Positions 1-14,000 are shown, counted from the stretch's first letter. The stretch: DNA of 64,000 nucleotides from Bathymodiolus brooksi (GCA_963680875.1 OY804585.1:46607414-46671413); one strand, 5' to 3'. Made by a program: numbers and translations. The notes: generated by a model from the sequence alone, not told the origin.

Positions 1-289
1 AGGAATCTGACTGGTCAAAAAAACGCTTCCAACAAAATGGGGTACCTATATGAAGCTTGTGATGAAATATCAGATTTCTGTCATCAATAGTTGCTGAGAA
101 AAATGTGCATATATGTTAAATGTGTATAAAAGCCAACTAAGTCGGCAAACAGGAAGTAGGAATCTGACGGGTCCAAAAACGCTACCCACAATATGGCATA
201 CCTATATGAAGCTTGTGACCAAATATCAGATTTCTGCCATTTCTGAGAAAAATGTGACGAAAAATATCTTGGACGGACGGACAGAGGTA
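1..289 (+). repeat. Partial core-repeat element: two ~157-bp units plus ACGG-rich tail
   Basis: Two related units begin near positions 2 and 159. Both contain GGAATCTGAC near the start, then ACCTATATGAAGCTTGTGA, then ATATCAGATTTCTG. The second unit ends in GACGGACGGACAGAGG at about 274-289. A ~160-bp tandem core followed by an ACGG-type microsatellite is the layout of bivalve pearl-like non-autonomous elements (family knowledge). The left end lies outside the window. No 3' hairpin follows; the sequence passes straight into the 166/332-bp satellite. No coding potential is supported. Confidence 0.6.
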
Positions 290-486
290 AAACGTAAACT
301 TTGTAGAGGACCATCCAATGAACATTCATGTACAGTTTGGCTTTAATCATATTTGTAGTTTCTGAGAAGAAGGCATTTGAACATTTTCCCATAGGGTCCA
401 ATGTTAATCTATGTCCTGCGGTGGTGGCCATCTTGGATTTCCGATCGGCATAAAAAACAGAAGCTTTGTAGAGGACCTTCCAATGA

Positions 487-1610
487 CATACCTGTTAACC
501 TCTGGGAACTGCTAGGGGGGAGATCTCCCCCCTACCAACTCTTCTAAGGGGGAGATTTTGTGCGTCGCCTTTAAACGCACAAAATTGTACCTTGTAGTTG
601 CATACATGTGATAGAGTTGCTATGCTACAACTGGAGATTTGTAAATTTTTGGCTAGAGATTTGGTCTCATAACTGGAGATTTTTTATCGACGTATTTGAT
701 GCATGTTTTTATTGTTAATTGATGTTTTCTTTTTGTTTGTTTCAGTATTGAACCAACTGCATCCCATTTCAATATATATTGTTTACATTTCTGTCTTATT
801 AGTAGTGTTTCATATGATGAATGAAGGATAAAAACTGTATTTATAATTTATTCATAATCATTCATAATCATAAGGTTATAACAAAGCAATAACAATGAAG
901 ACAGAATGCTCTGAACAATAAAGTCATAGAGCACTAAAATTAAAGTCACTTTGCTGCTGGTGCGTTGGGTGATAGCATACGTTTTGGCATTTTTGTGGTG
1001 TATCAATTCCATCCTGGAACTTAGTCCTTAAATAATACTTTGATCGGCTTTGGTCCCAAACAAGCCATAACAACTCAATCCGAGATGAATTCATTGCACG
1101 TTTGATCGAAATAAGAAGTTTTCCTCGGCATCAAAGGTTGTCCGACTCCTGTTTGCACAACGGTTTATAACTATTTTTAATTGCCGCTATCACACTTCTA
1201 ATCATCTAAGCGTGTTCCACAAACCCACTTCCTTATACCCAATTAACTGTCAATCAGTGGATAATTGTTGTATAATCATCAACACCTTAATTAATCTCCA
1301 TGACCCAATTTACCTGTAAAGGTGTCAAACACATCAATAACCGGATATCATTTAAACACCTTTACCATTCGTATCTCTCGGCGTTTTTCATCAGCGCGGG
1401 AGTTCCAAATAGGGAATTTCCAGAAATATTGATCGCAAAATGTAGGTCAAGATTTAATTGTACTTGATTTTTTTGTTGGGGGGAGGTCGTGCGGGAGGAA
1501 AATGTGTGTGCGGGAGATTAATGTCTCCCGCGCATGAGACCCAGTCCATGCGGGAGATAAGGCTCTTACGCGGGAGACTACCGCGAAAAGGGGGAGGGTT
1601 AACAGGTATG
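487..1610 (+). mobile_element. 1124-bp TIR element, copy 1 (14-bp TIR, 6-bp TSD)
   Basis: Starts CATACCTGTTAACC and ends with its exact inverse GGTTAACAGGTATG. It is flanked by the direct repeat CAATGA at 481-486 and 1611-1616. Just inside the left end is an 18-bp perfect palindrome (GGGGGGAGATCTCCCCCC, 515-532) and a hairpin with an 11-bp stem (555-565 with 575-585). The right subterminal ~120 bp holds several GCGGGAGA / TCTCCCGC motifs. No transposase is present, so it is non-autonomous. The 6-bp TSD does not settle the superfamily (IS3EU-, Dada- or Ginger-like are possibilities). It sits in a satellite unit and reads the same as copy 2. Confidence 0.88.
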
Positions 1611-4600
1611 CAATGATCATTCCTGGGCAGTTTGGTTTCAATTGTCCAAGTGGTTTCAGAGAAGAAGCGTTTTGAAACATTTTCCCCATAGGGTCCAATG
1701 TTAAACCAAGTCCTGCCGTAGCCGCCATTTTGAATTTCATATCGGAACAAAAAACGTAAAGTTTGTAGAGGACCATCCAATGAACATTCATGTACAGTTT
1801 GGCTTTAATCATATTTGTAGTTTCTGAGAAGAAGGCATTTGAACATTTTCCCATAGGGTCCAATGTTAATCTATGTCCTGCGGTGGTGGCCATCTTGGAT
1901 TTCCGATCGGCATAGCAAACATATACTTTGTAGAGGACCTTCCAATGATCATTCCTGGGCAGTTTGGTTTCAATTGTCCAAGTGGTTTCAGAGAAGAAGC
2001 ATTTTGAAACATTTTATCCATAGGGTCCAATGTTAAACTAAGTCCTGCCGTAGCCTCCATTTTGAATTTCATATCAGAACAAAAAACCTTATGATTGTAG
2101 AGGACCATCCAATGAACTTTCATGTACAGTTTGGCTTTAATCATATTTGTAGTTTCTGAGAAGAAGGCATTTGAACATTTTCCCATAGGGTCCAATGTTA
2201 ATCTATGTCCTGCGGTGGTGGCCATCTTGGATTTCCGATCGGCATAAAAAACAGAAACTTTGTAGAGGACCTTCCAATGATCATTCCTGGGCAGTTTGGT
2301 TTCAATTGTCCAAGTGGTTTCAGAGAAGAAGCGTTTTGAAACATTTTTCCCATAGGGTCCAATGTTAAACTAAGTCCTGCTGTAGCCGCCATTTTGAATT
2401 TCATATCAGAACAAAAAACGTAATGTTTGTAGAGGACCATCCAATGAACATTCATGTACAGTTTGGCTTTAATCATATTTGTAGTTTCTGAGAAGAAGGC
2501 ATTTGAACATTTTCCCATAGGGTCCAATGTTAATCTATGTATTGTGGTGGTGGCCATCTTGGATTTCCGATCGGCATAAAAAACATAAACTTTGTAGAAG
2601 ACCTTCCAATGATCATTCCTGGGCAGTTTGGTTTCAATTATCCAAGTGGTTTCAGAGAAGAAGCGTTTTGAAACATTTTCCCCATAGGGTCCAATGTTAA
2701 ACCAAGTCCTGCCGTAGCCGCCATTTTGAATTTCATATCGGAACAAAAAACGTAAAGTTTGTAGAGAACCATCCAAGGAACATTCATGTACAGTTTGGCT
2801 TTAATCATATTTGTAGTTTCTGAGAAGAAGGCATTTGAACATTTTCCCATAGGGTCCAATGTTAATCTATGTATTGTGGTGGTGGCCATCTTGGATTTCC
2901 GATCGGCATAAAAAACATAAACTTTGTAGAAGACCTTCCAATGATCATTCCTGGGCAGTTTGGTTTCAATTATCCAAGTGGTTTCAGAGAAGAAGCGTTT
3001 TGAAACATTTTTCCCATAGGGTCCAATGTTAAACCAAGTCCTGCCGTAGCCGCCATTTTGAATTTCATATCGGAACAAAAAACGTAAAGTTTGTAGAGGA
3101 CCATCCAAGGAACATTCATGTACAGTTTGGCTTTAATCATATTTGTAGTTTCTGAGAAGAAGGCATTTGAACATTTTCCCATAGGGTCCAATGTTAATCT
3201 ATGTCCTGCGGTGGTGGCCATCTTGGATTTCCGATCGGCATAGCAAACATATACTTTGTAGAGGACCTTCCAATGATCATTCCTGGGCAGTTTGGTTTCA
3301 ATTGTCCAAGTGGTTTCAGAGAAGAAACATTTTGAAACATTTTATCCATAGGGTCCAATATTAAACTAAGTCCTGCCGTAGCTGCCATTTTGAATTTCAT
3401 ATCAGAACAAAAAACCTTATGATTGTAGAGGACCATCCAATGAACATTCATGTACAGTTTGGCTTTAATCATATTTGTAGTTTCTGAGAAGAAGGCATTT
3501 GAACATTTTCCCATAGGGTCCAATGTTAATCTATGTATTGTGGTGGTGGCCATCTTGGATTTCCGATCGGCATAAAAAACAGAAACTTTGTAGAAGACCT
3601 TCCAATGATCATTCCTGGGCAGTTTGGTTTCAATTATCCAAGTGGTTTCAGAGAAGAAGCGTTTTGAAACATTTTTCCCATAGGGTCCAATGTTAAACCA
3701 AGTCCTGCCGTAGCCGCCATTTTGAATTTCATATCGGAACAAAAAACGTAAAGTTTGTAGAGGACCATCCAAGGAACATTCATGTACAGTTTGGCTTTAA
3801 TCATATTTGTAGTTTCTGAGAAGAAGGCATTTGAACATTTTCCCATAGGGTCCAATGTTAATCTATGTCCTGCGGTGGTGGCCATCTTGGATTTCCGATC
3901 GGCATAGCAAACATATACTTTGTAGAGGACCTTCCAATGATCATTCCTGGGCAGTTTGGTTTCAATTGTCCAAGTGGTTTCAGAGAAGAAACATTTTGAA
4001 ACATTTTATCCATAGGGTCCAATGTTAAACTAAGTCCTGCCGTAGCTGCCATTTTGAATTTCATATCAGAACAAAAAACCTTATGATTGTAGAGGACCAT
4101 CCAATGAACATTCATGTACAGTTTGGCTTTAATCATATTTGTAGTTTCTGAGAAGAAGGCATTTGAACATTTTCCCATAGGGTCCAATGTTAATCTATGT
4201 CCTGCGGTGGTGGCCATCTTGGATTTCCGATCGGCATAAAAAACAGAAACTTTGTAGAGGACCTTCCAATGATCATTCCTGGGCAGTTTGGTTTCAATTG
4301 TCCAAGTGGTTTCAGAGAAGAAGCGTTTTGAAACATTTTTCCCATAGGGTCCAATGTTAAACTAAGTCCTGCTGTAGCCGCCATTTTGAATTTCATATCG
4401 GAACAAAAAACGTAAAGTTTGTAGAGGACCATCCAATGAACATTCATGTACAGTTTGGCTTTAATCATATTTGTAGTTTCTGAGAAGAAGGCATTTGAAC
4501 ATTTTCCCATAGGGTCCAATGTTAATCTATGTATTGTGGTGGTGGCCATCTTGGATTTCCGATCGGCATAAAAAACATAAACTTTGTAGAAGACCTTCCA

Positions 4601-6928
4601 ATGATCATTCCTGGGCAGTTTGGTTTCAATTATCCAAGTGGTTTCAGAGAAGAAGCGTTTTGAAACATTTTTCCCATAGGGTCCAATGTTAAACCAAGTC
4701 CTGCCGTAGCCGCCATTTTGAATTTCATATCGGAACAAAAGACGTAAAGTTTGTAGAGGACCATCCAAGGAACATTCATGTACAGTTTGGCTTTAATCAT
4801 ATTTGTAGTTTCTGAGAAGAAGGCATTTGAACATTTTCCCATAGGGTCCAATGTTAATCTATGTCCTGCGGTGGTGGCCATCTTGGATTTCCGATCGGCA
4901 TAGCAAACATATACTTTGTAGAGGACCTTCCAATGATCATTCCTGGGCAGTTTGGTTTCAATTGTCCAAGTGGTTTCAGAGAAGAAACATTTTGAAACAT
5001 TTTATCCATAGGGTCCAATGTTAAACTAAGTCCTGCCGTAGCTGCCATTTTGAATTTCATATCAGAACAAAAAACCTTATGATTGTAGAGGACCATCCAA
5101 TGAACATTCATGTACAGTTTGGCTTTAATCATATTTGTAGTTTCTGAGAAGAAGGCATTTGAACATTTTCCCATAGGGTCCAATGTTAATCTATGTCCTG
5201 CGGTGATGGCCATCTTGGATTTCCGATCGGCATAAAAAACAGAAACTTTGTAGAAGACCTTCCAATGATCATTCCTGGGCAGTTTGGTTTCAATTGTCCA
5301 AGTGGTTTCAGAGAAGAAGCGTTTTGAAACATTTTTCCCATAGGGTCCAATGTTAAACTAAGTCCTGCTGTAGCCGCCATTTTGAATTTCATATCGGAAC
5401 AAAAAACGTAAAGTTTGTAGAGGACCATCCAATGAACATTCATGTACAGTTTGGCTTTAATCATATTTGTAGTTTCTGAGAAGAAGGCATTTGAACATTT
5501 TCGCATAGGGTCCAATGTTAATCTATGTATTGTGGTGGTGGCCATCTTGGATTTCCGATCGGCATAAAAGACATAAACTTTGTAGAAGACCTTCCAATGA
5601 TCATTCCTGGGCAGTTTGGTTTCAATTATCCAAGTGGTTTCAGAGAAGAAGCGTTTTGAAACATTTTTCCCATAGGGTCCAATGTTAAACCAAGTCCTGC
5701 CGTAGCCGCCATTTTGAATTTCATATCGGAACAAAAAACGTAAAGTTTGTAGAGGACCATCCAAGGAACATTCATGTACAGTTTGGCTTTAATCATATTT
5801 GTAGTTTCTGAGAAGAAGGCATTTGAACATTTTCCCATAGGGTCCAATGTTAATCTATGTCCTGCGGTGGTGGCCATCTTGGATTTCCGATCGGCATAGC
5901 AAACATATACTTTGTAGAGGACCTTCCAATGATCATTCCTGGGCAGTTTGGTTTCAATTGTCCAAGTGGTTTCAGAGAAGAAACATTTTGAAACATTTTA
6001 TCCATAGGGTCCAATATTAAACTAAGTCCTGCCGTAGCTGCCATTTTGAATTTCATATCAGAACAAAAAACCTTATGATTGTAGAGGACCATCCAATGAA
6101 CATTCATGTACAGTTTGGCTTTAATCATATCTGTAGTTTCTGAGAAGAAGGCATTTGAACATTTTCCCATAGGGTCCAATGTTAATCTATGTATTGTGGT
6201 GGTGGCCATCTTGGATTTCCGATCGGCATAAAAAACATAAACTTTGTAGAAGACCTTCCAATGATCATTCCTGGGCAGTTTGGTTTCAATTATCCAAGTG
6301 GTTTCAGAGAAGAAGCGTTTTGAAACATTTTTCCCATAGGGTCCAATGTTAAACCAAGTCCTGCCGTAGCCGCCATTTTGAATTTCATATCGGAACAAAA
6401 AACGTAAAGTTTGTAGAGGACCATCCAAGGAACATTCATGTACAGTTTGGCTTTAATCATATTTGTAGTTTCTGAGAAGAAGGCATTTGAACATTTTCCC
6501 ATAGGGTCCAATGTTAATCTATGTCCTGCGGTGGTGGCCATCTTGGATTTCCGATCGGCATAGCAAACATATACTTTGTAGAGGACCTTCCAATGATCAT
6601 TCCTGGGCAGTTTGGTTTCAATTGTCCAAGTGGTTTCAGAGAAGAAACATTTTGAAACATTTTATCCATAGGGTCCAATGTTAAACTAAGTCCTGCCGTA
6701 GCTGCCATTTTGAATTTCATATCAGAACAAAAAACCTTATGATTGTAGAGGACCATCCAATGAACATTCATGTACAGTTTGGCTTTAATCATATTTGTAG
6801 TTTCTGAGAAGAAGGCATTTGAACATTTTCGCATAGGGTCCAATGTTAATCTATGTCCTGCGGTGGTGGCCATCTTGGATTTCCGATCGGCATAAAAAAC
6901 AGAAGCTTTGTAGAGGACCTTCCAATGA
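1611..6928 (+). repeat. Satellite block between the two TIR elements, with a 996-bp higher-order repeat
   Basis: About 16 dimers of the 332-bp satellite. From about 3200 to 6870 the variants recur every 996 bp (three dimers). For example, the CAAACATATACTTTG variant recurs at about 3245, 3906, 4906, 5890 and 6565, alternating with plain dimers. The TATTGTGGTGG variant of monomer A marks one dimer in each set. The block ends with CAGAAGCTTTG just left of copy 2, the same rare variant that precedes copy 1. This shows that flank and element were duplicated together at an offset of 6442 bp. Confidence 0.85.
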
Positions 6929-8052
6929 CATACCTGTTAACCTCTGGGAACTGCTAGGGGGGAGATCTCCCCCCTACCAACTCTTCTAAGGGGGAGATTT
7001 TGTGCGTCGCCTTTAAACGCACAAAATTGTACCTTGTAGTTGCATACATGTGATAGAGTTGCTATGCTACAACTGGAGATTTGTAAATTTTTGGCTAGAG
7101 ATTTGGTCTCATAACTGGAGATTTTTTATCGACGTATTTGATGCATGTTTTTATTGTTAATTGATGTTTTCTTTTTGTTTGTTTCAGTATTGAACCAACT
7201 GCATCCCATTTCAATATATATTGTTTACATTTCTGTCTTATTAGTAGTGTTTCATATGATGAATGAAGGATAAAAACTGTATTTATAATTTATTCATAAT
7301 CATTCATAATCATAAGGTTATAACAAAGCAATAACAATGAAGACAGAATGCTCTGAACAATAAAGTCATAGAGCACTAAAATTAAAGTCACTTTGCTGCT
7401 GGTGCGTTGGGTGATAGCATACGTTTTGGCATTTTTGTGGTGTATCAATTCCATCCTGGAACTTAGTCCTTAAATAATACTTTGATCGGCTTTGGTCCCA
7501 AACAAGCCATAACAACTCAATCCGAGATGAATTCATTGCACGTTTGATCGAAATAAGAAGTTTTCCTCGGCATCAAAGGTTGTCCGACTCCTGTTTGCAC
7601 AACGGTTTATAACTATTTTTAATTGCCGCTATCACACTTCTAATCATCTAAGCGTGTTCCACAAACCCACTTCCTTATACCCAATTAACTGTCAATCAGT
7701 GGATAATTGTTGTATAATCATCAACACCTTAATTAATCTCCATGACCCAATTTACCTGTAAAGGTGTCAAACACATCAATAACCGGATATCATTTAAACA
7801 CCTTTACCATTCGTATCTCTCGGCGTTTTTCATCAGCGCGGGAGTTCCAAATAGGGAATTTCCAGAAATATTGATCGCAAAATGTAGGTCAAGATTTAAT
7901 TGTACTTGATTTTTTTGTTGGGGGGAGGTCGTGCGGGAGGAAAATGTGTGTGCGGGAGATTAATGTCTCCCGCGCATGAGACCCAGTCCATGCGGGAGAT
8001 AAGGCTCTTACGCGGGAGACTACCGCGAAAAGGGGGAGGGTTAACAGGTATG
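6929..8052 (+). mobile_element. 1124-bp TIR element, copy 2 (co-duplicated with copy 1)
   Basis: It has the same 14-bp TIRs, the same length and the same CAATGA target duplication (6923-6928 and 8053-8058) as copy 1. I saw no base difference between them on reading. The flanking satellite variants on both sides also match copy 1 (CAGAAGCTTTG on the left, TTTTCCCCATAGG on the right). This is therefore not an independent insertion but a segmental duplication of satellite plus element, at an offset of exactly 6442 bp. Confidence 0.88.
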
Positions 8053-11000
8053 CAATGATCATTCCTGGGCAGTTTGGTTTCAATTGTCCAAGTGGTTTCA
8101 GAGAAGAAGCGTTTTGAAACATTTTCCCCATAGGGTCCAATGTTAAACCAAGTCCTGCCGTAGCCGCCATTTTGAATTTCATATCGGAACAAAAAACGTA
8201 AAGTTTGTAGAGGACCATCCAATGAACATTCATGTACAGTTTGGCTTTAATCATATTTGTAGTTTCTGAGAAGAAGGCATTTGAACATTTTCGCATAGGG
8301 TCCAATGTTAATCTATGTATTGTGGTGGTGGCCATCTTGGATTTCCGATCAGCATAAAAGACATAAACTTTGTAGAAGACCTTCCAATGATCATTCCTGG
8401 GCAGTTTGGTTTCAATTATCCAAGTGGTTTCAGAGAAGAAGCGTTTTGAAACATTTTTCCCATAGGGTCCAATGTTAAACCAAGTCCTGCCGTAGCCGCC
8501 ATTTTGAATTTCATATCGGAACAAAAAACGTAAAGTTTGTAGAGGACCATCCAAGGAACATTCATGTACAGTTTGGCTTTAATCATATTTGTAGTTTCTG
8601 AGAAGAAGGCATTTGAACATTTTCCCATAGGGTCCAATGTTAATCTATGTCCTGCGGTGGTGGCCATCTTGGATTTCCGATCGGCATAGCAAACATATAC
8701 TTTGTAGAGGACCTTCCAATGATCATTCCTGGGCAGTTTGGTTTCAATTGTCCAAGTGGTTTCAGAGAAGAAACATTTTGAAACATTTTATCCATAGGGT
8801 CCAATGTTAAACTAAGTCCTGCCGTAGCTGCCATTTTGAATTTCATATCAGAACAAAAAACCTTATGATTGTAGAGGACCATCCAATGAACATTCATGTA
8901 CAGTTTGGCTTTAATCATATTTGTAGTTTCTGAGAAGAAGGCATTTGAACATTTTCCCATAGGGTCCAATGTTAATCTATGTCCTGCGGTGGTGGCCATC
9001 TTGGATTTCCGATCGGCATAAAAAACAGAAACTTTGTAGAAGACCTTCCAATGATCATTCCTGGGCAGTTTGGTTTCAATTATCCAAGTGGTTTCAGAGA
9101 AGAAGCGTTTTGAAACATTTTTCCCATAGGGTCCAATGTTAAACCAAGTCCTGCCGTAGCCGCCATTTTGAATTTCATATCGGAACAAAAGACGTAAAGT
9201 TTGTAGAGGACCATCCAAGGAACATTCATGTACAGTTTGGCTTTAATCATATTTGTAGTTTCTGAGAAGAAGGCATTTGAACATTTTCCCATAGGGTCCA
9301 ATGTTAATCTATGTCCTGCGGTGGTGGCCATCTTGGATTTCCGATCGGCATAGCAAACATATACTTTGTAGAGGACCTTCCAATGATCATTCCTGGGCAG
9401 TTTGGTTTCAATTGTCCAAGTGGTTTCAGAGAAGAAACATTTTGAAACATTTTATCCATAGGGTCCAATGTTAAACTAAGTCCTGCCGTAGCTGCCATTT
9501 TGAATTTCATATCAGAACAAAAAACCTTATGATTGTAGAGGACCATCCAATGAACATTCATGTACAGTTTGGCTTTAATCATATTTGTAGTTTCTGAGAA
9601 GAAGGCATTTGAACATTTTCCCATAGGGTCCAATGTTAATCTATGTCCTGCGGTGATGGCCATCTTGGATTTCCGATCGGCATAAAAAACAGAAACTTTG
9701 TAGAAGACCTTCCAATGATCATTCCTGGGCAGTTTGGTTTCAATTGTCCAAGTGGTTTCAGAGAAGAAGCGTTTTGAAACATTTTTCCCATAGGGTCCAA
9801 TGTTAAACTAAGTCCTGCTGTAGCCGCCATTTTGAATTTCATATCGGAACAAAAAACGTAAAGTTTGTAGAGGACCATCCAATGAACATTCATGTACAGT
9901 TTGGCTTTAATCATATTTGTAGTTTCTGAGAAGAAGGCATTTGAACATTTTCGCATAGGGTCCAATGTTAATCTATGTATTGTGGTGGTGGCCATCTTGG
10001 ATTTCCGATCGGCATAAAAGACATAAACTTTGTAGAAGACCTTCCAATGATCATTCCTGGGCAGTTTGGTTTCAATTATCCAAGTGGTTTCAGAGAAGAA
10101 GCGTTTTGAAACATTTTTCCCATAGGGTCCAATGTTAAACCAAGTCCTGCCGTAGCCGCCATTTTGAATTTCATATCGGAACAAAAAACGTAAAGTTTGT
10201 AGAGGACCATCCAAGGAACATTCATGTACAGTTTGGCTTTAATCATATTTGTAGTTTCTGAGAAGAAGGCATTTGAACATTTTCCCATAGGGTCCAATGT
10301 TAATCTATGTCCTGCGGTGGTGGCCATCTTGGATTTCCGATCGGCATAGCAAACATATACTTTGTAGAGGACCTTCCAATGATCATTCCTGGGCAGTTTG
10401 GTTTCAATTGTCCAAGTGGTTTCAGAGAAGAAACATTTTGAAACATTTTATCCATAGGGTCCAATGTTAAACTAAGTCCTGCCGTAGCTGCCATTTTGAA
10501 TTTCATATCAGAACAAAAAACCTTATGATTGTAGAGGACCATCCAATGAACATTCATGTACAGTTTGGCTTTAATCATATTTGTAGTTTCTGAGAAGAAG
10601 GCATTTGAACATTTTCCCATAGGGTCCAATGTTAATCTATGTCCTGCGGTGATGGCCATCTTGGATTTCCGATCGACATAAAAAACAGAAACTTTGTAGA
10701 GGACCTTCCAATGATCATTCCTGGGCAGTTTGGTTTCAATTGTCCAAGTGGTTTCAGAGAAGAAGCGTTTTGAAACATTTTTCCCATAGGGTCCAATGTT
10801 AAACTAAGTCCTGCTGTAGCCGCCATTTTGAATTTCATATCGGAACAAAAAACGTAAAGTTTGTAGAGGACCATCCAATGAACATTCATGTACAGTTTGG
10901 CTTTAATCATATTTGTAGTTTCTGAGAAGAAGGCATTTGAACATTTTCCCATAGGGTCCAATGTTAATCTATGTATTGTGGTGGTGGCCATCTTGGATTT

Positions 11001-14000
11001 CCGATCGGCATAAAAAACAGAAACTTTGTAGAAGACCTTCCAATGATCATTCCTGGGGAGTTTGGTTTCAATTATCCAAGTGGTTTCAGAGAAGAAACAT
11101 TTTGAAACATTTTATCCATAGGGTCCAATGTTAAACTAAGTCCTGCCGTAGCTGCCATTTTGAATTTCATATCAGAACAAAAAACCTTATGATTGTAGAG
11201 GACCATCCAATGAACATTCATGTACAGTTTGGCTTTAATCATATTTGTAGTTTCTGAGAAGAAGGCATTTGAACATTTTCCCATAGGGTCCAATGTTAAT
11301 CTATGTCCTGCGGTGGTGGCCGTCTTGGATTTCCGATCGGCATAAAAAACAGAAACTTTGTAGAAGACCTTCCAATGATCATTCCTGGGAGGTTTGGTTT
11401 CAATTGTCCAAGTGGTTTCAGAGAAGAAGCGTTTTGAAACATTTTTCCCATAGGGTCCAATGTTAAACTAAGTCCTGCTGTAGCCGCCATTTTGAATTTC
11501 ATATCGGAACAAAAAACGTAAAGTTTGTAGAGGACCATCCAATGAACATTCATGTACAGTTTGGCTTTAATCATATTTGTAGTTTCTGAGAAGAAGGCAT
11601 TTGAACATTTTCGCATAGGGTCCAATGTTAATCTATGTATTGTGGTGGTGGCCATCTTGGATTTCCGATCAGCATAAAAGACATAAACTTTGTAGAAGAC
11701 CTTCCAATGATCATTCCTGGGCAGTTTGGTTTCAATTATCCAAGTGGTTTCAGAGAAGAAGCGTTTTGAAACATTTTTCCCATAGGGTCCAATGTTAAAC
11801 CAAGTCCTGCCGTAGCCGCCATTTTGAATTTCATATCGGAACAAAAAACGTAAAGTTTGTAGAGGACCATCCAAGGAACATTCATGTACAGTTTGGCTTT
11901 AATCATATTTGTAGTTTCTGAGAAGAAGGCATTTGAACATTTTCCCATAGGGTCCAATGTTAATCTATGTCCTGCGGTGGTGGCCATCTTGGATTTCCGA
12001 TCGGCATAGCAAACATATACTTTGTAGAGGACCTTCCAATGATCATTCCTGGGCAGTTTGGTTTCAATTGTCCAAGTGGTTTCAGAGAAGAAACATTTTG
12101 AAACATTTTATCCATAGGGTCCAATGTTAAACTAAGTCCTGCCGTAGCTGCCATTTTGAATTTCATATCAGAACAAAAAACCTTATGATTGTAGAGGACC
12201 ATCCAATGAACATTCATGTACAGTTTGGCTTTAATCATATTTGTAGTTTCTGAGAAGAAGGCATTTGAACATTTTCCCATAGGGTCCAATGTTAATCTAT
12301 GTCCTGCGGTGATGGCCATCTTGGATTTCCGATCGACATAAAAAACAGAAACTTTGTAGAGGACCTTCCAATGATCATTCCTGGGCAGTTTGGTTTCAAT
12401 TGTCCAAGTGGTTTCAGAGAAGAAGCGTTTTGAAACATTTTTCCCATAGGGTCCAATGTTAAACTAAGTCCTGCTGTAGCCGCCATTTTGAATTTCATAT
12501 CGGAACAAAAAACGTAAAGTTTGTAGAGGACCATCCAATGAACATTCATGTACAGTTTGGCTTTAATCATATTTGTAGTTTCTGAGAAGAAGGCATTTGA
12601 ACATTTTCCCATAGGGTCCAATGTTAATCTATGTATTGTGGTGGTGGCCATCTTGGATTTCCGATCGGCATAAAAAACAGAAACTTTGTAGAAGACCTTC
12701 CAATGATCATTCCTGGGGAGTTTGGTTTCAATTATCCAAGTGGTTTCAGAGAAGAAACATTTTGAAACATTTTATCCATAGGGTCCAATGTTAAACTAAG
12801 TCCTGCCGTAGCTGCCATTTTGAATTTCATATCAGAACAAAAAACCTTATGATTGTAGAGGACCATCCAATGAACATTCATGTACAGTTTGGCTTTAATC
12901 ATATTTGTAGTTTCTGAGAAGAAGGCATTTGAACATTTTCCCATAGGGTCCAATGTTAATCTATGTCCTGCGGTGGTGGCCATCTTGGATTTCCGATCGG
13001 CATAAAAAACAAAAAATTTGTAGAGGACCTTCCAATGATCATTTCTGGGGAGTTTGGTTTCAATTGTCCTAGTGGTTTCAGAGAAGAAGCATTTTGAAAC
13101 ATTTTTCCCATAGGGTCCAATGTTAAACTAAGTCCTGCCGTAGCCTCCATTTTGAATTTCAAATCGGAACAAAAAACCTAAAGATTGTAGAGGACCATCC
13201 AATGAACATTCATGTACAGTTTGGCTTTAATCATATTTGTAGTTTCTGAGAAGAAGGCATTTGAACATTTTCCCATAGGGTCCAATGTTAATCTATGTCC
13301 TGCGGTGATGGCCATCTTGGATTTCCGATCGGCATAAAAAACAGAAACTTTGTAGAGGACCTTCCAATGATCATTCCTGGGCAGTTTGGTTTCAATTGTC
13401 CAAGTGGTTTCAGAGAAGAAGCGTTTTGAAACATTTTTCCCATAGGGTCCAATGTTAAACTAAGTCCTGCTGTAGCCGCCATTTTGAATTTCATATCGGA
13501 ACAAAAAACGTAAAGTTTGTAGAGGACCATCCATGTACAGTTTGGCTTTAATCATATTTGTAGTTTCTGAGAAGAAGGCATTTGAACATTTTCCCATAGG
13601 GTCCAATGTTAATCTATGTCCTGCGGTGGTGGCCATCTTGGATTTCCGATCGGCATAGCAAACATATACTTTGTAGAGGACCTTCCAATGATCATTCCTG
13701 GGCAGTTTGGTTTCAATTGTCCAAGTGGTTTCAGAGAAGAAACATTTTGAAACATTTTATCCATAGGGTCCAATGTTAAACTAAGTCCTGCCGTAGCTGC
13801 CATTTTGAATTTCATATCAGAACAAAAAACCTTATGATTGTAGAGGACCATCCAATGAACATTCATGTACAGTTTGGCTTTAATCATATTTGTAGTTTCT
13901 GAGAAGAAGGCATTTGAACATTTTCGCATAGGGTCCAATGTTAATCTATGTCCTGCGGTGATGGCCATCTTGGATTTCCAATCGGCATAAAAAACAGAAA

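Noticed and set aside
487..1610. Two independent TIR-element insertions (copies 1 and 2)
   Set aside because: Same target duplication, length and flanking satellite variants at a fixed 6442-bp offset show segmental duplication.
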